Assembly (NCBI GenBank): GCA_964419255.1
Contig: CAYQOU010000003.1
Coordinates: forward strand, 1-64,000
Direction: 5' to 3'
Source: CAZPHU01 sp964419255
GTDB taxonomy: Bacteria > Fibrobacterota > Chitinivibrionia > Chitinivibrionales > CAYFVL01
Length of the DNA stretch: 64,000 nucleotides
The position numbers and the translations under genes were made by a program. This document shows, piece by piece, positions 18,301-27,800 of the stretch. Every line of letters starts with the position of its first letter. The first letter of the stretch is position 1. The notes below the pieces were generated by a model, which saw only the letters and a program-made list of their open reading frames with translations, was not told the DNA's origin and did no database searches.

Positions 18301-19958
18301 CCATACATTCCTTCCGGGACCGGCTGCAGGTTTCGGTCCAGAATGTATACGGCGTAGTTTGGCGCCGGCTTGCCGATGCCTGGTTTCATTTCCCGTATGC
18401 ATTCACCACAAGTGGCTATCACTGTTGCTTCTGTCGGACCATAGGTGTTGTATATCTTCCTTTTACCGTCAAGCCACGGTTCGATGGCTCTCAGATGACA
18501 CTCTTCACCGCCAAGAATAAGTATCCGAACCGATTCCGCCGGCGTCTGCATCATCGATATCTGCGTCGGTACCGTGGAAAAGACAGTGATTTTTTCCGTT
18601 TGAAGAAACGTGACTAGATCCGGCCCGGAAAGCGCTTCCGCTTTGGTGGCGGCAACAAGCACCGCCCCACTGTACCAGGCAAGCCACATCTCCTCCACCG
18701 AAGCATCGAAAGATATTGAAAAGCCCTGATAGATCCTGTCGCGATTATTCACGCAAAAGAGATTGCTTTCGCCACCAATGAGATTGGATACGGTTTTGTG
18801 CATAAGCACAACACCTTTGGGTTTGCCGGTTGTTCCTGATGTATAGATGATGTACGCCGGATCATCCGGTACCACACCAGTCTCTTCGGGAAGAAGATTG
18901 TGGGTGCTAAACGCCTTCAGACATTCGGGAAAATCTTCCACGCAAACACATTCGCAAGACAGCTGATTTTTATTTTTCAGCTGTGTATCGGTTATGACCA
19001 GCCTCGCTTGGGCATCATCCAGTATATACCCGATACGCTCGGCGGGAGATCGTGGGTCTATTGGCACGTAAGCCGCCCCAGCCTTGAGAACACCCATGAT
19101 TGCGATAAAAACATCCAAAGCTCGGGGAAGCAGGATTGCGATAAAATCACCCGTATTGACGCCATGGGACCTGAGATAGCGTGCCAGAGCATTGGCCTTT
19201 ATGTTGAATTCATCATAGGTGAGTTCGTTTCCCATACAACGCAGAGCAGGATTGTCGCCAAAAGCATTTACGGTGTGCTCGAACAGCTGGTGAAGACACT
19301 GCGGTTGCGCAATTACAGGGTCGACCAGCGATACACTCCACTGATCTAATGTCTCTTGTTCCTGTCTGGAAAGCAGAGGAAGCAGAGAAATGCTTTGATC
19401 GGGCTCAGAAAACATATGAGAAAAGAGAATCGAGAAATGTTCCGTCCACCGTTTCAGATAATGGTCGGATGATGTCGAGTCCAGGGAACTGACTATAATA
19501 TTACCATCGAGAGATATCTCAAACAGGGCGGTGATATTTCCAGAGGAATTGTCACCTGAGCTATACAGGCAATAAAACGGCTCAAGAAGTCTGGCTGGTG
19601 CAATATTATCGAAATGCACCCCGTTTATTTCTAAAGCCGATGATACCCTGTCAACAAGGCCGGAGGCGGTGACCTGATCGTCAAGAGGTAGCTCCAGAGA
19701 AAACAGCGGGGCCGAAATCAGATTTTTTTTAACATGAAGGACTATCTGAAACTGTTCTTCATTTTGATAACGGTAAACAAGCCCCGCAAATGTCGCGATA
19801 AGAACAGCATTAAGAGAAACGTTGTGTTTCTGTGCGTAAAGTTGAGTTGCCGATATGGGGTCGGGGGAAATTATATTGAAATCAAAATCAAAATCGATGG
19901 CCTGTGTATCTTTTTTGTTGATAGCATGGTGTGCGATTTCTGTAATGTGTGCATCCAT
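15351..19958 (-). CDS. Single-module A-PCP synthetase with 6-TM, three-domain C-terminus (epsilon-poly-lysine synthetase/Pls-like)
   Basis: The 1,535-residue membrane enzyme is an atypical nonribosomal peptide synthetase. Residues 1-205 resemble the C-lobe of a condensation domain without HHxxxDG. Residues 220-710 are an adenylation domain with 'IIYTSGTTGKPKGV', 'NTYGPTEATV', 'YRSGDRARF' and 'LPSGKVDRKRL'. Residues 728-800 are a carrier protein with Ser760 in 'DNFFDLGGHSLLA'. Residues 820-1535 hold three pairs of membrane helices, each followed by a left-handed-beta-helix (hexapeptide) domain beginning 'RLMGARIGK', 'RLLGAKIGK' and 'RLLGSRIGK'. This is the layout of Streptomyces Pls. Reading GrsA positions by eye gives D-A-E-S-I-G-T-V-I-K; Glu422 at the 239 position suits a cationic substrate such as lysine. 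ATG 19958 follows AAAGGA. Confidence 0.88.
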   Translation of the reverse strand: MDAHITEIAHHAINKKDTQAIDFDFDFNIISPDPISATQLYAQKHNVSLNAVLIATFAGLVYRYQNEEQFQIVLHVKKNLISAPLFSLELPLDDQVTASGLVDRVSSALEINGVHFDNIAPARLLEPFYCLYSSGDNSSGNITALFEISLDGNIIVSSLDSTSSDHYLKRWTEHFSILFSHMFSEPDQSISLLPLLSRQEQETLDQWSVSLVDPVIAQPQCLHQLFEHTVNAFGDNPALRCMGNELTYDEFNIKANALARYLRSHGVNTGDFIAILLPRALDVFIAIMGVLKAGAAYVPIDPRSPAERIGYILDDAQARLVITDTQLKNKNQLSCECVCVEDFPECLKAFSTHNLLPEETGVVPDDPAYIIYTSGTTGKPKGVVLMHKTVSNLIGGESNLFCVNNRDRIYQGFSISFDASVEEMWLAWYSGAVLVAATKAEALSGPDLVTFLQTEKITVFSTVPTQISMMQTPAESVRILILGGEECHLRAIEPWLDGKRKIYNTYGPTEATVIATCGECIREMKPGIGKPAPNYAVYILDRNLQPVPEGMYGELCIGGHCLAREYLNRPELTSKKFVTPPFTVGNGFPQRLYRSGDRARFASDGSLEFGGRIDSQIKLRGQRIELGEIEAALVKACDASQAAVALSTNAQGIQSLVGYLVSEKGKNIDEKRLKSALNSFLPSYMVPSKFCSVEELPVLPSGKVDRKRLASLQVEETREEIKLVQPRTGLEKTIHAAWAKFFDRKDISVTDNFFDLGGHSLLAANIISELRTQQGMGELPLQYMYQYRTIEEMAAAVEKNFSLQPHTIEAKESATSDQEQKLLWLRFILCGSSQAIALYPIFMLFSTPLLIPFVIDWFNPAIGVVAWAVVSFVSMLALLPVLTIVSIISKWLLIGRYKSGVYKLWGFFYLRFWFVSRLMDLVPTRMMRGTPFLVWYYRLMGARIGKNVHIGSDKFRVCDLVSIGDNSSINADAHLMAYRVTRGMLHIGSIAIGQECTVGTRSVLDENTVMKDHSELGELALLPSGMIVGEGEYWEGSPAAKTMGAANNSENIEQKSRNKASIFYLTVFACAFLSAVIIPCALLLPWIVAAFYLYVNTSLAYTLPATIPMAATYTISFCLAVAGIKKLIFPCDKESCYDIYSITYIRKWLVDTLVQMSLFTVQPLYATIYLPHWLRLLGAKIGKRAEISTVDHISADLLSLGDGSFIADSASVGPTVVRKGKMYVGKAEVGRRSFIGNSALIPIGTRIGDNCLVGVLSKPPQDTCRKIINNTNWLGSPPMVLPHRQESQKFKLRLTFDPPAYLVVLRGLIEFFKITMPAALTSCCYILSYWFVSEILGPVALLRWYIFFSPLVIFGGSLALALLTVVAKWLLVGRYRQVQIPLWSLYLWKNEFINSLCENMVYPLLTQMIQGTPFLPAYFRLLGSRIGKHVYMETTEITEFDLVRIGDNATLNYGCTIQTHLFEDRVMKMSNLHIEDSVTIGPMSVVLYDTHIRKGTVLDGLSLVMKGETLPSSTAWFGIPARSQPHMGADLQATD

Positions 19959-20681
19959 ATGCCAAATCCTTTGTTGCGAAATGTAATGATGGCCTTAAAC
20001 AGAATCGATAATGAAAACTGGCGTATCCTCCGGCAGATCTTTGGAGACAAAGAGAAATGTTCGTTCTGCCGGTGGCGTTTAATAAAAAAACCAGACATAG
20101 CTGGTATTAAGTAAACCAAATATCGCACCAGAGAGTATGCATCTGGTTTTATTACAGGACATAAATGGTTGACTATAGCGGGTAAGCGGATCAATAGAGA
20201 AACCGAATTGGGCATTGTACCGATTAAAAAGGGCAAATGCTGAATGTAAAAAAGCGCACAATATGAGTGGCGCTATTTCGCCAAAAAAGAATGGCGTGTT
20301 TATCATGTCATCGGTAAAACAAAAGACTTAATCATTTTGAAAAGGATAGGTGTCAAGAAGCATAGAGTTGGGAAATGTAAGTATGCAGAACAGCTGGGGC
20401 ATTAAAGGAGATCTGTGTGTTTTGCGCCTTTTTCTCTCAGCACATGAAGCGTGACGGGGTAAAAAAGGCAACTTTCTCGAGGTGCTTTTCTAAGATAGTT
20501 TTCTTTTCTAACAGTCGACCTGCGATACCAGTATATCCGCCAATTCTGAAGGACAAGGAAAACAGTCTGTAAAACGAAAGGTTTACAGAACCAGAGATAA
20601 GGGTTTCAGGAAAAAATCCTTAGTTTTAAAGTGGATGATAGGTTTTAAACTTAACCTTTATAAAGAATAGTTGATATAAAA
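19959..20681. other. 723-base gene-free stretch upstream of the Pls-like synthetase
   Basis: No frame in this AT-rich region has protein-like composition, a ribosome-binding site or a recognisable motif. It separates the synthetase start from the end of the secreted paralogue upstream. Its length suggests that the synthetase promoter and any regulatory leader lie here, but no specific site could be identified. Confidence 0.5.
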
Positions 20682-22097
20682 CTATCTATTTGGATCCTTG
20701 TATATAATTCGTCTGTATTTTTGCCAGCCATTTGAAAGGGCGTCTTCCGCAGTTCTGGTATAGATGATCTTATCTACTATTTTACCGTGTTTGTTTAGAT
20801 GTATTATGTACATCGAATCCTGAGTCCATTTGCCTGTTTTTACATCAAATAGGTCAGCGGTTATTATGGTGCTGTCCTGTTGTCTGTTTTCTGAAAAGGT
20901 AATCAGCGGTATCCACTCCCTTTTTGATGAATCGAAATATTTGCGTCCCTTTATCTTTAAGCCGTAAGGGGTGATGAAATCAAACTGCCTGGTCTGCCCC
21001 CATTTTCCGGTTTCTTTGCCGTAGTATCCCCATTCATCTATGCCCAAATCGGAGGAGATATCGCGCGTCTGCCTGTAATAGTGCAGCAGTTTCCATCCTG
21101 ACACTTCAAGGGTATATGTCGACTCGGCTACGGTATACTGGTGTTTGTCGGGGTTATATTTACGCTTCCAAATGTAGTGAATTCCTGTATGGCCGTCGCG
21201 TGAGTCTCCGGAAAAATTCAGACATAACCGGTGTGTCAACAGGTTGCCCCGTTCGTCTCGTTTTACAAGCTCTACATACAGAGGCGTAACACCACTATCT
21301 CTTAATTCCACCAGGCTGTCGTACACAATGCCGGCACTGTCCTTTACCCGAAAAAGTTTCGCTTTATCCACGAGCCATGCTTGGCTCTCTTCATCCCAGT
21401 AATCTACGGAAATGGTACTAAGCTCCCGGGATATCGAATCACTGTTTTCCCGATACTGTCTGCGTGTCGCAGTCGTTTCCCGGGTATCGGAGCGCCAGAT
21501 GGTACTGTTTTGAATCCACCGGGCATCATTACTCCAGCTGTTTTCGGTAGTATAAATTATTGTGGTAGTATCCCATCCGTATTGAGACGAAATGGTTTGG
21601 GTGATAACCCGCTTCTTTACCCTGTCGTAACTGTCATACACGGTAAGATCTTCGGCACACCACCTCTTTTCTGCCGCATCCCATGCCGCATCCCGCAGCA
21701 CTACCCTGTTTCCCACGATATCGATTGTATCGATCTCTTTACGCGTGCCCTCTATCATCCTCCAGCCACTGTCCTGAAACCACCTATACACTAGCCAGCT
21801 AACCGGGTAGTGAAGATCATCATAGGAGAATCGCTCCCATAGGTCATTAACCCATTTTGTACCAGTCCACTTCTCATGCATGATACTGATGCACTGACCG
21901 GAGGTGTCAAAGGTATAGGTAAGGCGTACATCACTACACCAATGGTAGGTGTTCCACTTCTCCTTTACAACTATACTCTGTCTAAACAATCCGGTAGTGC
22001 TGCCCGTGGTATGAAAAACTATGCCTTGCAGAAAAAAAAGTATGAAAACGAATAGACGATGTACAGAGGCAAAAGTAAAGGATGAGCGTGTATTCAT
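20682..22097 (-). CDS. Secreted protein of unknown family, paralogue of the gene at 12959
   Basis: The 471-residue product is nearly the same length as its 469-residue paralogue and is collinear with it. A signal peptide ('LFVFILFFLQGIVFHTTG') is followed by repeated Trp/Tyr/Asp units such as 'YTFDTSGQCISIMHEKW', 'RFSYDDLHY', 'DSAGIVYDSLVEL' and 'DSMYIIHLNKHGKIVD'. The frame is open to 22178, but the ATG at 22097 has a good AGGGG site and gives the same N-terminal layout as the paralogue, so it is preferred. The family is not recognised. The two copies bracket the OMP and Pls-like genes, which points to a shared role or an old duplication around them. Confidence 0.75.
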   Translation of the reverse strand: MNTRSSFTFASVHRLFVFILFFLQGIVFHTTGSTTGLFRQSIVVKEKWNTYHWCSDVRLTYTFDTSGQCISIMHEKWTGTKWVNDLWERFSYDDLHYPVSWLVYRWFQDSGWRMIEGTRKEIDTIDIVGNRVVLRDAAWDAAEKRWCAEDLTVYDSYDRVKKRVITQTISSQYGWDTTTIIYTTENSWSNDARWIQNSTIWRSDTRETTATRRQYRENSDSISRELSTISVDYWDEESQAWLVDKAKLFRVKDSAGIVYDSLVELRDSGVTPLYVELVKRDERGNLLTHRLCLNFSGDSRDGHTGIHYIWKRKYNPDKHQYTVAESTYTLEVSGWKLLHYYRQTRDISSDLGIDEWGYYGKETGKWGQTRQFDFITPYGLKIKGRKYFDSSKREWIPLITFSENRQQDSTIITADLFDVKTGKWTQDSMYIIHLNKHGKIVDKIIYTRTAEDALSNGWQKYRRIIYKDPNR

Positions 22098-22501
22098 GGT
22101 TTTTCCCCTGAAGGTCATATGATGATAACGGGATATGCGCCGTTTTATGTCCTGCTTCGCCATGTTCTTGTAGTCCAAAAATCAGACCAGTGAGCGGGGT
22201 AACGGGTAAGGCAAAATTGCAAAACACAGAGTAGATTGAGCTATAAATTCCTCAAACCAACTTCAAATCACAATTTTTGCGCTTAAAAGAAGGATGGCGC
22301 CGGATTGATAAAATGCGCATGCGCGAAAGTGAAAAAGGTGGGAAAGAGAAGGGGTGATAAGCAAGAATGGGGAGTCTGCACAGGAAAATAGCAGCTCCGG
22401 CATTATGAGATGAAATAACCGCCTTGTAGATGCGTCTGTGCAGAGAGGAATACTTTTTCGCACGAATGAACAGAAACAAATCTACCCGCGGCACATCATT
22501 T
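22098..22501. other. 404-base gene-free stretch
   Basis: Short frames on both strands here are low-complexity and lack ribosome-binding sites. No gene, hairpin or repeat worth naming was seen. Confidence 0.4.
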
Positions 22502-23461
22502 TCATCCTGAAAAGGAGTCCCTTTTTTGTGAAGCTCGGAACAGCCGATCGTTTATGGCTCTCCCCAGACCGGTGTCGGGAACTGATGTCGCGACTATTAG
22601 ATCCAGATGAGCAGCATCGAGCCGCTTGAGCGCGGAAAAAAGATTACAGGCGGCTTCCGAAAGATCCTCGGTCGGCGAGAGGTTCTCGACTCTATGAAAA
22701 AATGCATCTTCAACCGGCTTGCCTATGGTCAGCAGTCCCATGCGCTTGCCTTCCGGCAGCTCGGTGATGGTGTCGGTTAGTATCAAAGGAGTGCCGGGAG
22801 CATAATGTCTGCTGAACCGTCCAGGGGAGGCATGCTTGAGCTCATCGCGCTCGGGAACATGTACGGTCCCGATTATTTCCTCTATATCCTCCAGAGCAAT
22901 ACCCCCTGGCCGCAGCAGGGTAGGCCTTGATTCCATAAAGGAGACAATGGTTGATTCAACTCCCACATCGCAGCATCCACCATCGATTATCAGATCCACC
23001 GCATCGCCAAGATCTGCTCTGACATGATCGGCACAGGTAGGACTGATACAGCCAAAGGAGTTGGCACTGGGAGCAGAAATCGCTGCGTGGGACGAGTTGA
23101 TCAACTCCAGGGCAATCGGATTATCAGGCATGCGGATTCCAACTCCGGGGAGGCCCGCGGTGACCAGGTCGGGAATCGAGGACCTTTTTCTTACAATCAT
23201 GGTCAAAGGGCCGGGCCAGAATTGGTCCATGAGCCTTCGTGCCTCCGGCGGTATCTCGGCAGCAACATGCTCAGCCTGATCGGGAGAGCCGATATGCACA
23301 ATCAGCGGATCGAATTCGGGACGTTTCTTTATGGCGAAAATCTTTGCCACTGCCTGTTCATTGCGTGCATCTGCTCCAAGTCCGTATACCGTCTCGGTGG
23401 GAAATGCAACCGTTCCCCCGGAAACAATTATGGAAGCTGCTTTCTCAATTATTCTGTTCAC
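22502..23461 (-). CDS. sua5: L-threonylcarbamoyladenylate synthase (Sua5/YrdC family)
   Basis: Makes threonylcarbamoyl-AMP from threonine, bicarbonate and ATP, the first step of t6A formation at position 37 of ANN-decoding tRNAs. The N-terminal YrdC domain carries 'GGTVAFPTETVYGLGADA', the KxR motif in 'AIKKRPEFDPL' and 'PSANSFGCISPT'. The C-terminal part ('SPGRFSRHYAPGTPLIL') is the Sua5 domain, so this is the long form. The frame begins at a GTG at 23485, but the GTG at 23461 has GGAG six bases upstream and starts right at the domain (about 319 residues). It appears monocistronic. Confidence 0.93.
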   Translation of the reverse strand: MNRIIEKAASIIVSGGTVAFPTETVYGLGADARNEQAVAKIFAIKKRPEFDPLIVHIGSPDQAEHVAAEIPPEARRLMDQFWPGPLTMIVRKRSSIPDLVTAGLPGVGIRMPDNPIALELINSSHAAISAPSANSFGCISPTCADHVRADLGDAVDLIIDGGCCDVGVESTIVSFMESRPTLLRPGGIALEDIEEIIGTVHVPERDELKHASPGRFSRHYAPGTPLILTDTITELPEGKRMGLLTIGKPVEDAFFHRVENLSPTEDLSEAACNLFSALKRLDAAHLDLIVATSVPDTGLGRAINDRLFRASQKRDSFSG

Positions 23462-23485
23462 TGTACTCTCCACTGGTTTTCTCAC

Positions 23486-24020
23486 ATCTAACCGGCTTTC
23501 CCGGCGCAGATTGACATCTCTATTCTTCGCACAATCCGTCTGGCGGTATTACTTCTGATAATCACCCCATAATCATCGGGAGGGAAATGTCACATGCTAT
23601 CACGGAAGAGTTTTTGTCGGCAAGGTCCCGATCAAAGATGCTCAGTAACCATTGCAGAGATTTGCTGCCTGATAGAATGGGTTTTTCCGACCGGATATAA
23701 TATATCGGAGTAGTAAGATTTGGCCCTTTGTCTGCGCAAAAGAAAAATATATCATTTCTCCATTTATTTCGTATCAATGCCGCTATTATGCAGCTGCATG
23801 AGCTGAAGTTGAATGAAAATACTCCACGATCAGAAATAGAATGGGATTTAGTTTCTTTGTCTTAAACCTGTCCTCTGTATCCTCGCTCCCGTCTCTTCCC
23901 GCTTGCGGGCCAGAAGGACGGGAAGAAAAGCTTTTTTTTATAGAAAACGCGTGTCATTTCAGGATCTGATTCATATACTTTATCAGGGTGTTTCCGATCA
24001 TATATAGATGAGGTTTTCTC
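23486..24020. other. 535-base gene-free stretch between divergent genes
   Basis: This AT-rich region lies between the divergent sua5 and methyltransferase starts and must hold both promoters. The short frames in it do not look like protein. No repeat or riboswitch-like structure was recognised. Confidence 0.4.
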
Positions 24021-24884
24021 ATGGATAACGTATTGAATCAGGCTCAGATCGAAGAGTGTAAAAGCCGTTTTAATTTGACCTATCATGTTTCTTATGCCGC
24101 CATGTGCCGAAAAATGGCGGGATTTGCCGGAAAGGATGTTCTGGAGGTAGGAGGAAGCCTTCCTCCAGAATTTGTATTCGACTATCTGAAGGTCAGAACC
24201 TGGACCGCTATGGAAACTCCTGAATATGATCAGGCACTCAAAGAAACCGGTGGAATCACTCACAAGGGGACAATCCTGGGAAATGAAGGCATGGACTATG
24301 TGCCGGGAGCTGATACTATCATCAAGGAAAATTATCGTTTTATTTACGGCAATATCGAGGAGCTGTCAGAGCGGCTTTACGAGCAATTCGACCTGATTTT
24401 CTCGATAGCAACATTCGAACATATCCATAAGATGCCGATGGCTCTGGAACAAATGTATAATGCTCTAAAAGCCGACGGAAAGGTGTTTAGCATGTTTTCA
24501 CCGGTATGGTCATCCTTTGACGGCCATCACCTGCCCAAGATTACCGATATTGATGGAAAGAGCTACAATTTTGGGAATAGCCCGATACCTGCCTGGGGAC
24601 ATTTACTCATGGGGCCGGCGGAGATGTATGAATACCTGTGCACAAAAACCGACAAGGTGACAGCCGCACACATGGCCTATTATGTATACAACTCAACGCA
24701 CATCAACCGATTCTTTGTGGAAGACTATATACGGTTTTTCTCGCTGAGTCCCTTTACTGTGGAAACCTGTAATCTTACATTTCCCGCCAGCATGCCTCCG
24801 GGGATGCAAAAAAGATTGCAAGAGCTATTTCCGGGGAAAAAGCATTTCGCATACAATGGCATTCTGGTTATTCTAAAAAAATAG
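24021..24884 (+). CDS. SAM-dependent methyltransferase (class I)
   Basis: The 287-residue protein has a Rossmann-fold start, 'FAGKDVLEVGGSLPPEFVF' near residues 36-54, where the usual GxGxG is reduced to E-V-G-G-S. Later comes the acidic/aromatic segment 'FDLIFSIATFEHIHKMPMAL', as in Methyltransf_11 enzymes. Such proteins often methylate glycans or small molecules. It converges on a large glycosyltransferase gene with only 11 bases between their stops, so a role in decorating a glycan is plausible but unproven. ATG 24021 follows GATGAGG. Confidence 0.75.
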   Translation: MDNVLNQAQIEECKSRFNLTYHVSYAAMCRKMAGFAGKDVLEVGGSLPPEFVFDYLKVRTWTAMETPEYDQALKETGGITHKGTILGNEGMDYVPGADTIIKENYRFIYGNIEELSERLYEQFDLIFSIATFEHIHKMPMALEQMYNALKADGKVFSMFSPVWSSFDGHHLPKITDIDGKSYNFGNSPIPAWGHLLMGPAEMYEYLCTKTDKVTAAHMAYYVYNSTHINRFFVEDYIRFFSLSPFTVETCNLTFPASMPPGMQKRLQELFPGKKHFAYNGILVILKK

Positions 24885-24895
24885 TTGCAAGTTGA

Positions 24896-27800
24896 TTATT
24901 TGACTGAAAGCTGTTCAAAAATCTCCTCTATTTGATCTACCGAACGCTTGATGTCGAAGGTGTCGAAAGCACGTTTTTGCCCCTGCCTTCTGAGTCGGTC
25001 CCAAAGAGGATGATCGTGGTGCAGAGTAAGCAGTTTTCCTGTGAGCGAGAGGTGATCGCCCGATTTAAACACCAGTCCCGATTGCATGTCCTGTACAATC
25101 TCAGCGGCTCCACCGGTTGCACTCGTGATTACACATGCCCCGGAAGCCATCGCTTCAACCTGGCTGATACCGAATGCCTCCGAAACCAGGGAGGGAAAGA
25201 CCAGTACATTATGGCTTTTGTACATCCTCACCAGCTCATCCCGCGTGAGATTGCCGGTGAAATGCACCTGATTTGACAGTCCTGCACGGGCACATATCCT
25301 CTTGAGATTCTCAACGAAAGTCATGTCCGTGCTGGTGCCGGCGATCGTCGCACTGAAGGGTATTCCACGCGACTCGAGTTCGAGGAGCGCCTTTATTAAA
25401 ATCTGCGGTCCCTTGTAGGGGAGAACGATGCCGGCATAGGCAATGGATAGCGAGCCGGGTTCTTCCAGGTCAGCCTGGTAGAACCTGTCGACCAGCGCTC
25501 CGGGGTAGATGACGTCGATGTGCTTGAGCGGATAGCCTTTTCGCCATATCTCGTCCCGAAGCCATCGACTGGCTGTCGCGAGTCGGTAGAGGGGATCTCC
25601 CGGTGACTGCTCCGGTGGATATCCCGGTTGTGGATTACCCAGATGCTGTAAAACCGGTACGCGACGGTTGATAAGTTCAAAAATCAGATCTGCACCAATG
25701 AAATCAGCATTTCCAAACAGGCACACATCGGGTTTGTATGCTTGCAGTGCAGCATTGAGAGTGTGAACATTCTTCTCAATAACCTGCCTCACCACCTCAG
25801 CATCGAAAGAGTTGGTGATACCGTTTTTCCATTCACCAAACAATTCCAGATCTCTCGATATGTCCTTTTCTTCCGAAGGCGCTTGTCCCAGATAGGCTGT
25901 ATCAGAGGTTAATACCTGTACCTGATAACCGCGGCCGCGCAACAGTTCGGTAAAATCGAAAAGCAGTCTGCCATAGCCACCCAGCTCCTGCGGTGGGAAC
26001 AGGTTATTGATGATCAGTATCCGCTGGGCAGCTGTGCCTTTGGATAATCGTCCTTTTTGTGGAGCAGTATGTTGCAGGTGCTCGACTGCAGCCTTAATGT
26101 GGAGCTGATCGGCCTTGAGTCGGAGTGATTGACGAAATGTTTCAAGCGCCTGGTGTGTAGAAGAGATTTCCAGAAACAGATTTCCCAACATATTCAGGTA
26201 ATCCACTCTTTCGGGAAACAGCGCTGTGAGTCGTTGGAGGTAGGGAATCGCTTTGGTCACTAGACCTGCTGCGCAGTAGTGATCAACGGTTGACAAAAGA
26301 AGCGTTTTATCTTTGGGTGAGATAAACACAGCCTGCTCCAAAAGCTCCCCGGCCGTTTCTTTATCTTGAAATCGATACGCTAACAGACCAAGAATATGGA
26401 TACGTTTGCCGTCGGATGTGTTGCCGGTAAGCTGCGAACGCAAGGTCGACAACAAATCGACCGGCGAGAAAGAGGTGAGCAGTATGCTGAGAAAATCAGA
26501 GTAATTTTTCCATTGCCATATCTGTGGGTTATTCTGAAACTTCTCCAATCCTGCGGATATTAATGATTCTTCGCATTTGTCGCAGCATTCACCCAAAAGG
26601 GCAATCCGCAAGGACGGATAGGTATGAATCAGCCTTGCGATATAATCTTCTTCCCAATCGCCCGGTTTAATTACCAACAAATCCCACAATTTTTTTGTTT
26701 CCGGATTAATTTCGATGTGAGCACCAGTGGTACCGTCGTATTGATGCTCCTCGAGGAAGGCTGCCCAGCTGATCGGATCGTTAGTATCGATACCCATGTT
26801 CAGACGCGGTAGATCGTGACAGTCATCTATCAGGTGCCGGTCGGCTTCCGAGGCGAAGCAGACCAGAGGGGTCGGACTCTGCAGATGCAGCTCCTGAATA
26901 TGCTCATATAATGAGACGCGTTCGTAAAGGCTCCGAAAAGATGATGTGTGAATGTGAGCACGTTTGTCTCGCTCTATTTTATATTCAGGTGTCAGATCTC
27001 CCCCAAAGACGCAACTGAACAATTCTTGGGCTTTTTGTTCGGGGCGATGTTTTTCCCAGAATTTTTGTTTGCCCGCTCTTGATATTTTCTCTCTTTGACC
27101 GGAATTTTCCATGTAGAACTGGATTAGCTGCTGCAGATCCGACGGACTTTTATAGGTGCGAAGATGCACGCCATCCTCAAACAGCAGATCGAGTCCTGAT
27201 TCTTTGCTCAGTTGATCGGTAAGAAGAAAGCCACCGCTTGAAAGCACTTCAAAGATACGGAGATTCATATCCCCGTTGAGGCTGCAGTTTAGATTTATTT
27301 TAGATTCGGCATATACTTGCGCGGCCTTTTGCTGTGGCAGCTGCATATGCTCTACCGCTTGACTTTTTTTACGGAGATAATCAAGAACATATCTTCGGTA
27401 TGGATGCCATTGCGCCGTCTGGCCGATAAAGCTTACAGAGTGTTTGTACTCCATAACCTCCGGCTGTGGGTGGGGAAAGACATTGAAGCCGGGTATCCAG
27501 TGCACATTTCGAAAACCCGCCTCACAGAAGTAATGCAGGTGATGCCGCTTGTGATCAGTTATTACCCAGTCAAACTTCTCCTGTCGTGCGTAGTCAAGAA
27601 GCATCCGCAGGGGGCGATTGAGATGTTGAGTATTTCCGAGGATCAGTACCTTCGGACATGGTGCACTTCTCAGACCAACGGGAAAATTGCGTGCAGTTGC
27701 ATCTGCTTTGATAATGATAACATCTGGTTGTTGATTGGGCGGCAGCGTTTTTATAACAGGTTCGATGGAATATACCCCTGATGGTGTGCGAAAGCTTTTT

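Noticed and set aside
19734..20236. Overlapping 120-codon frames on both strands around the synthetase start
   Set aside because: Neither has a start signal; both are rich in rare residues and read through low-complexity AT-rich DNA.
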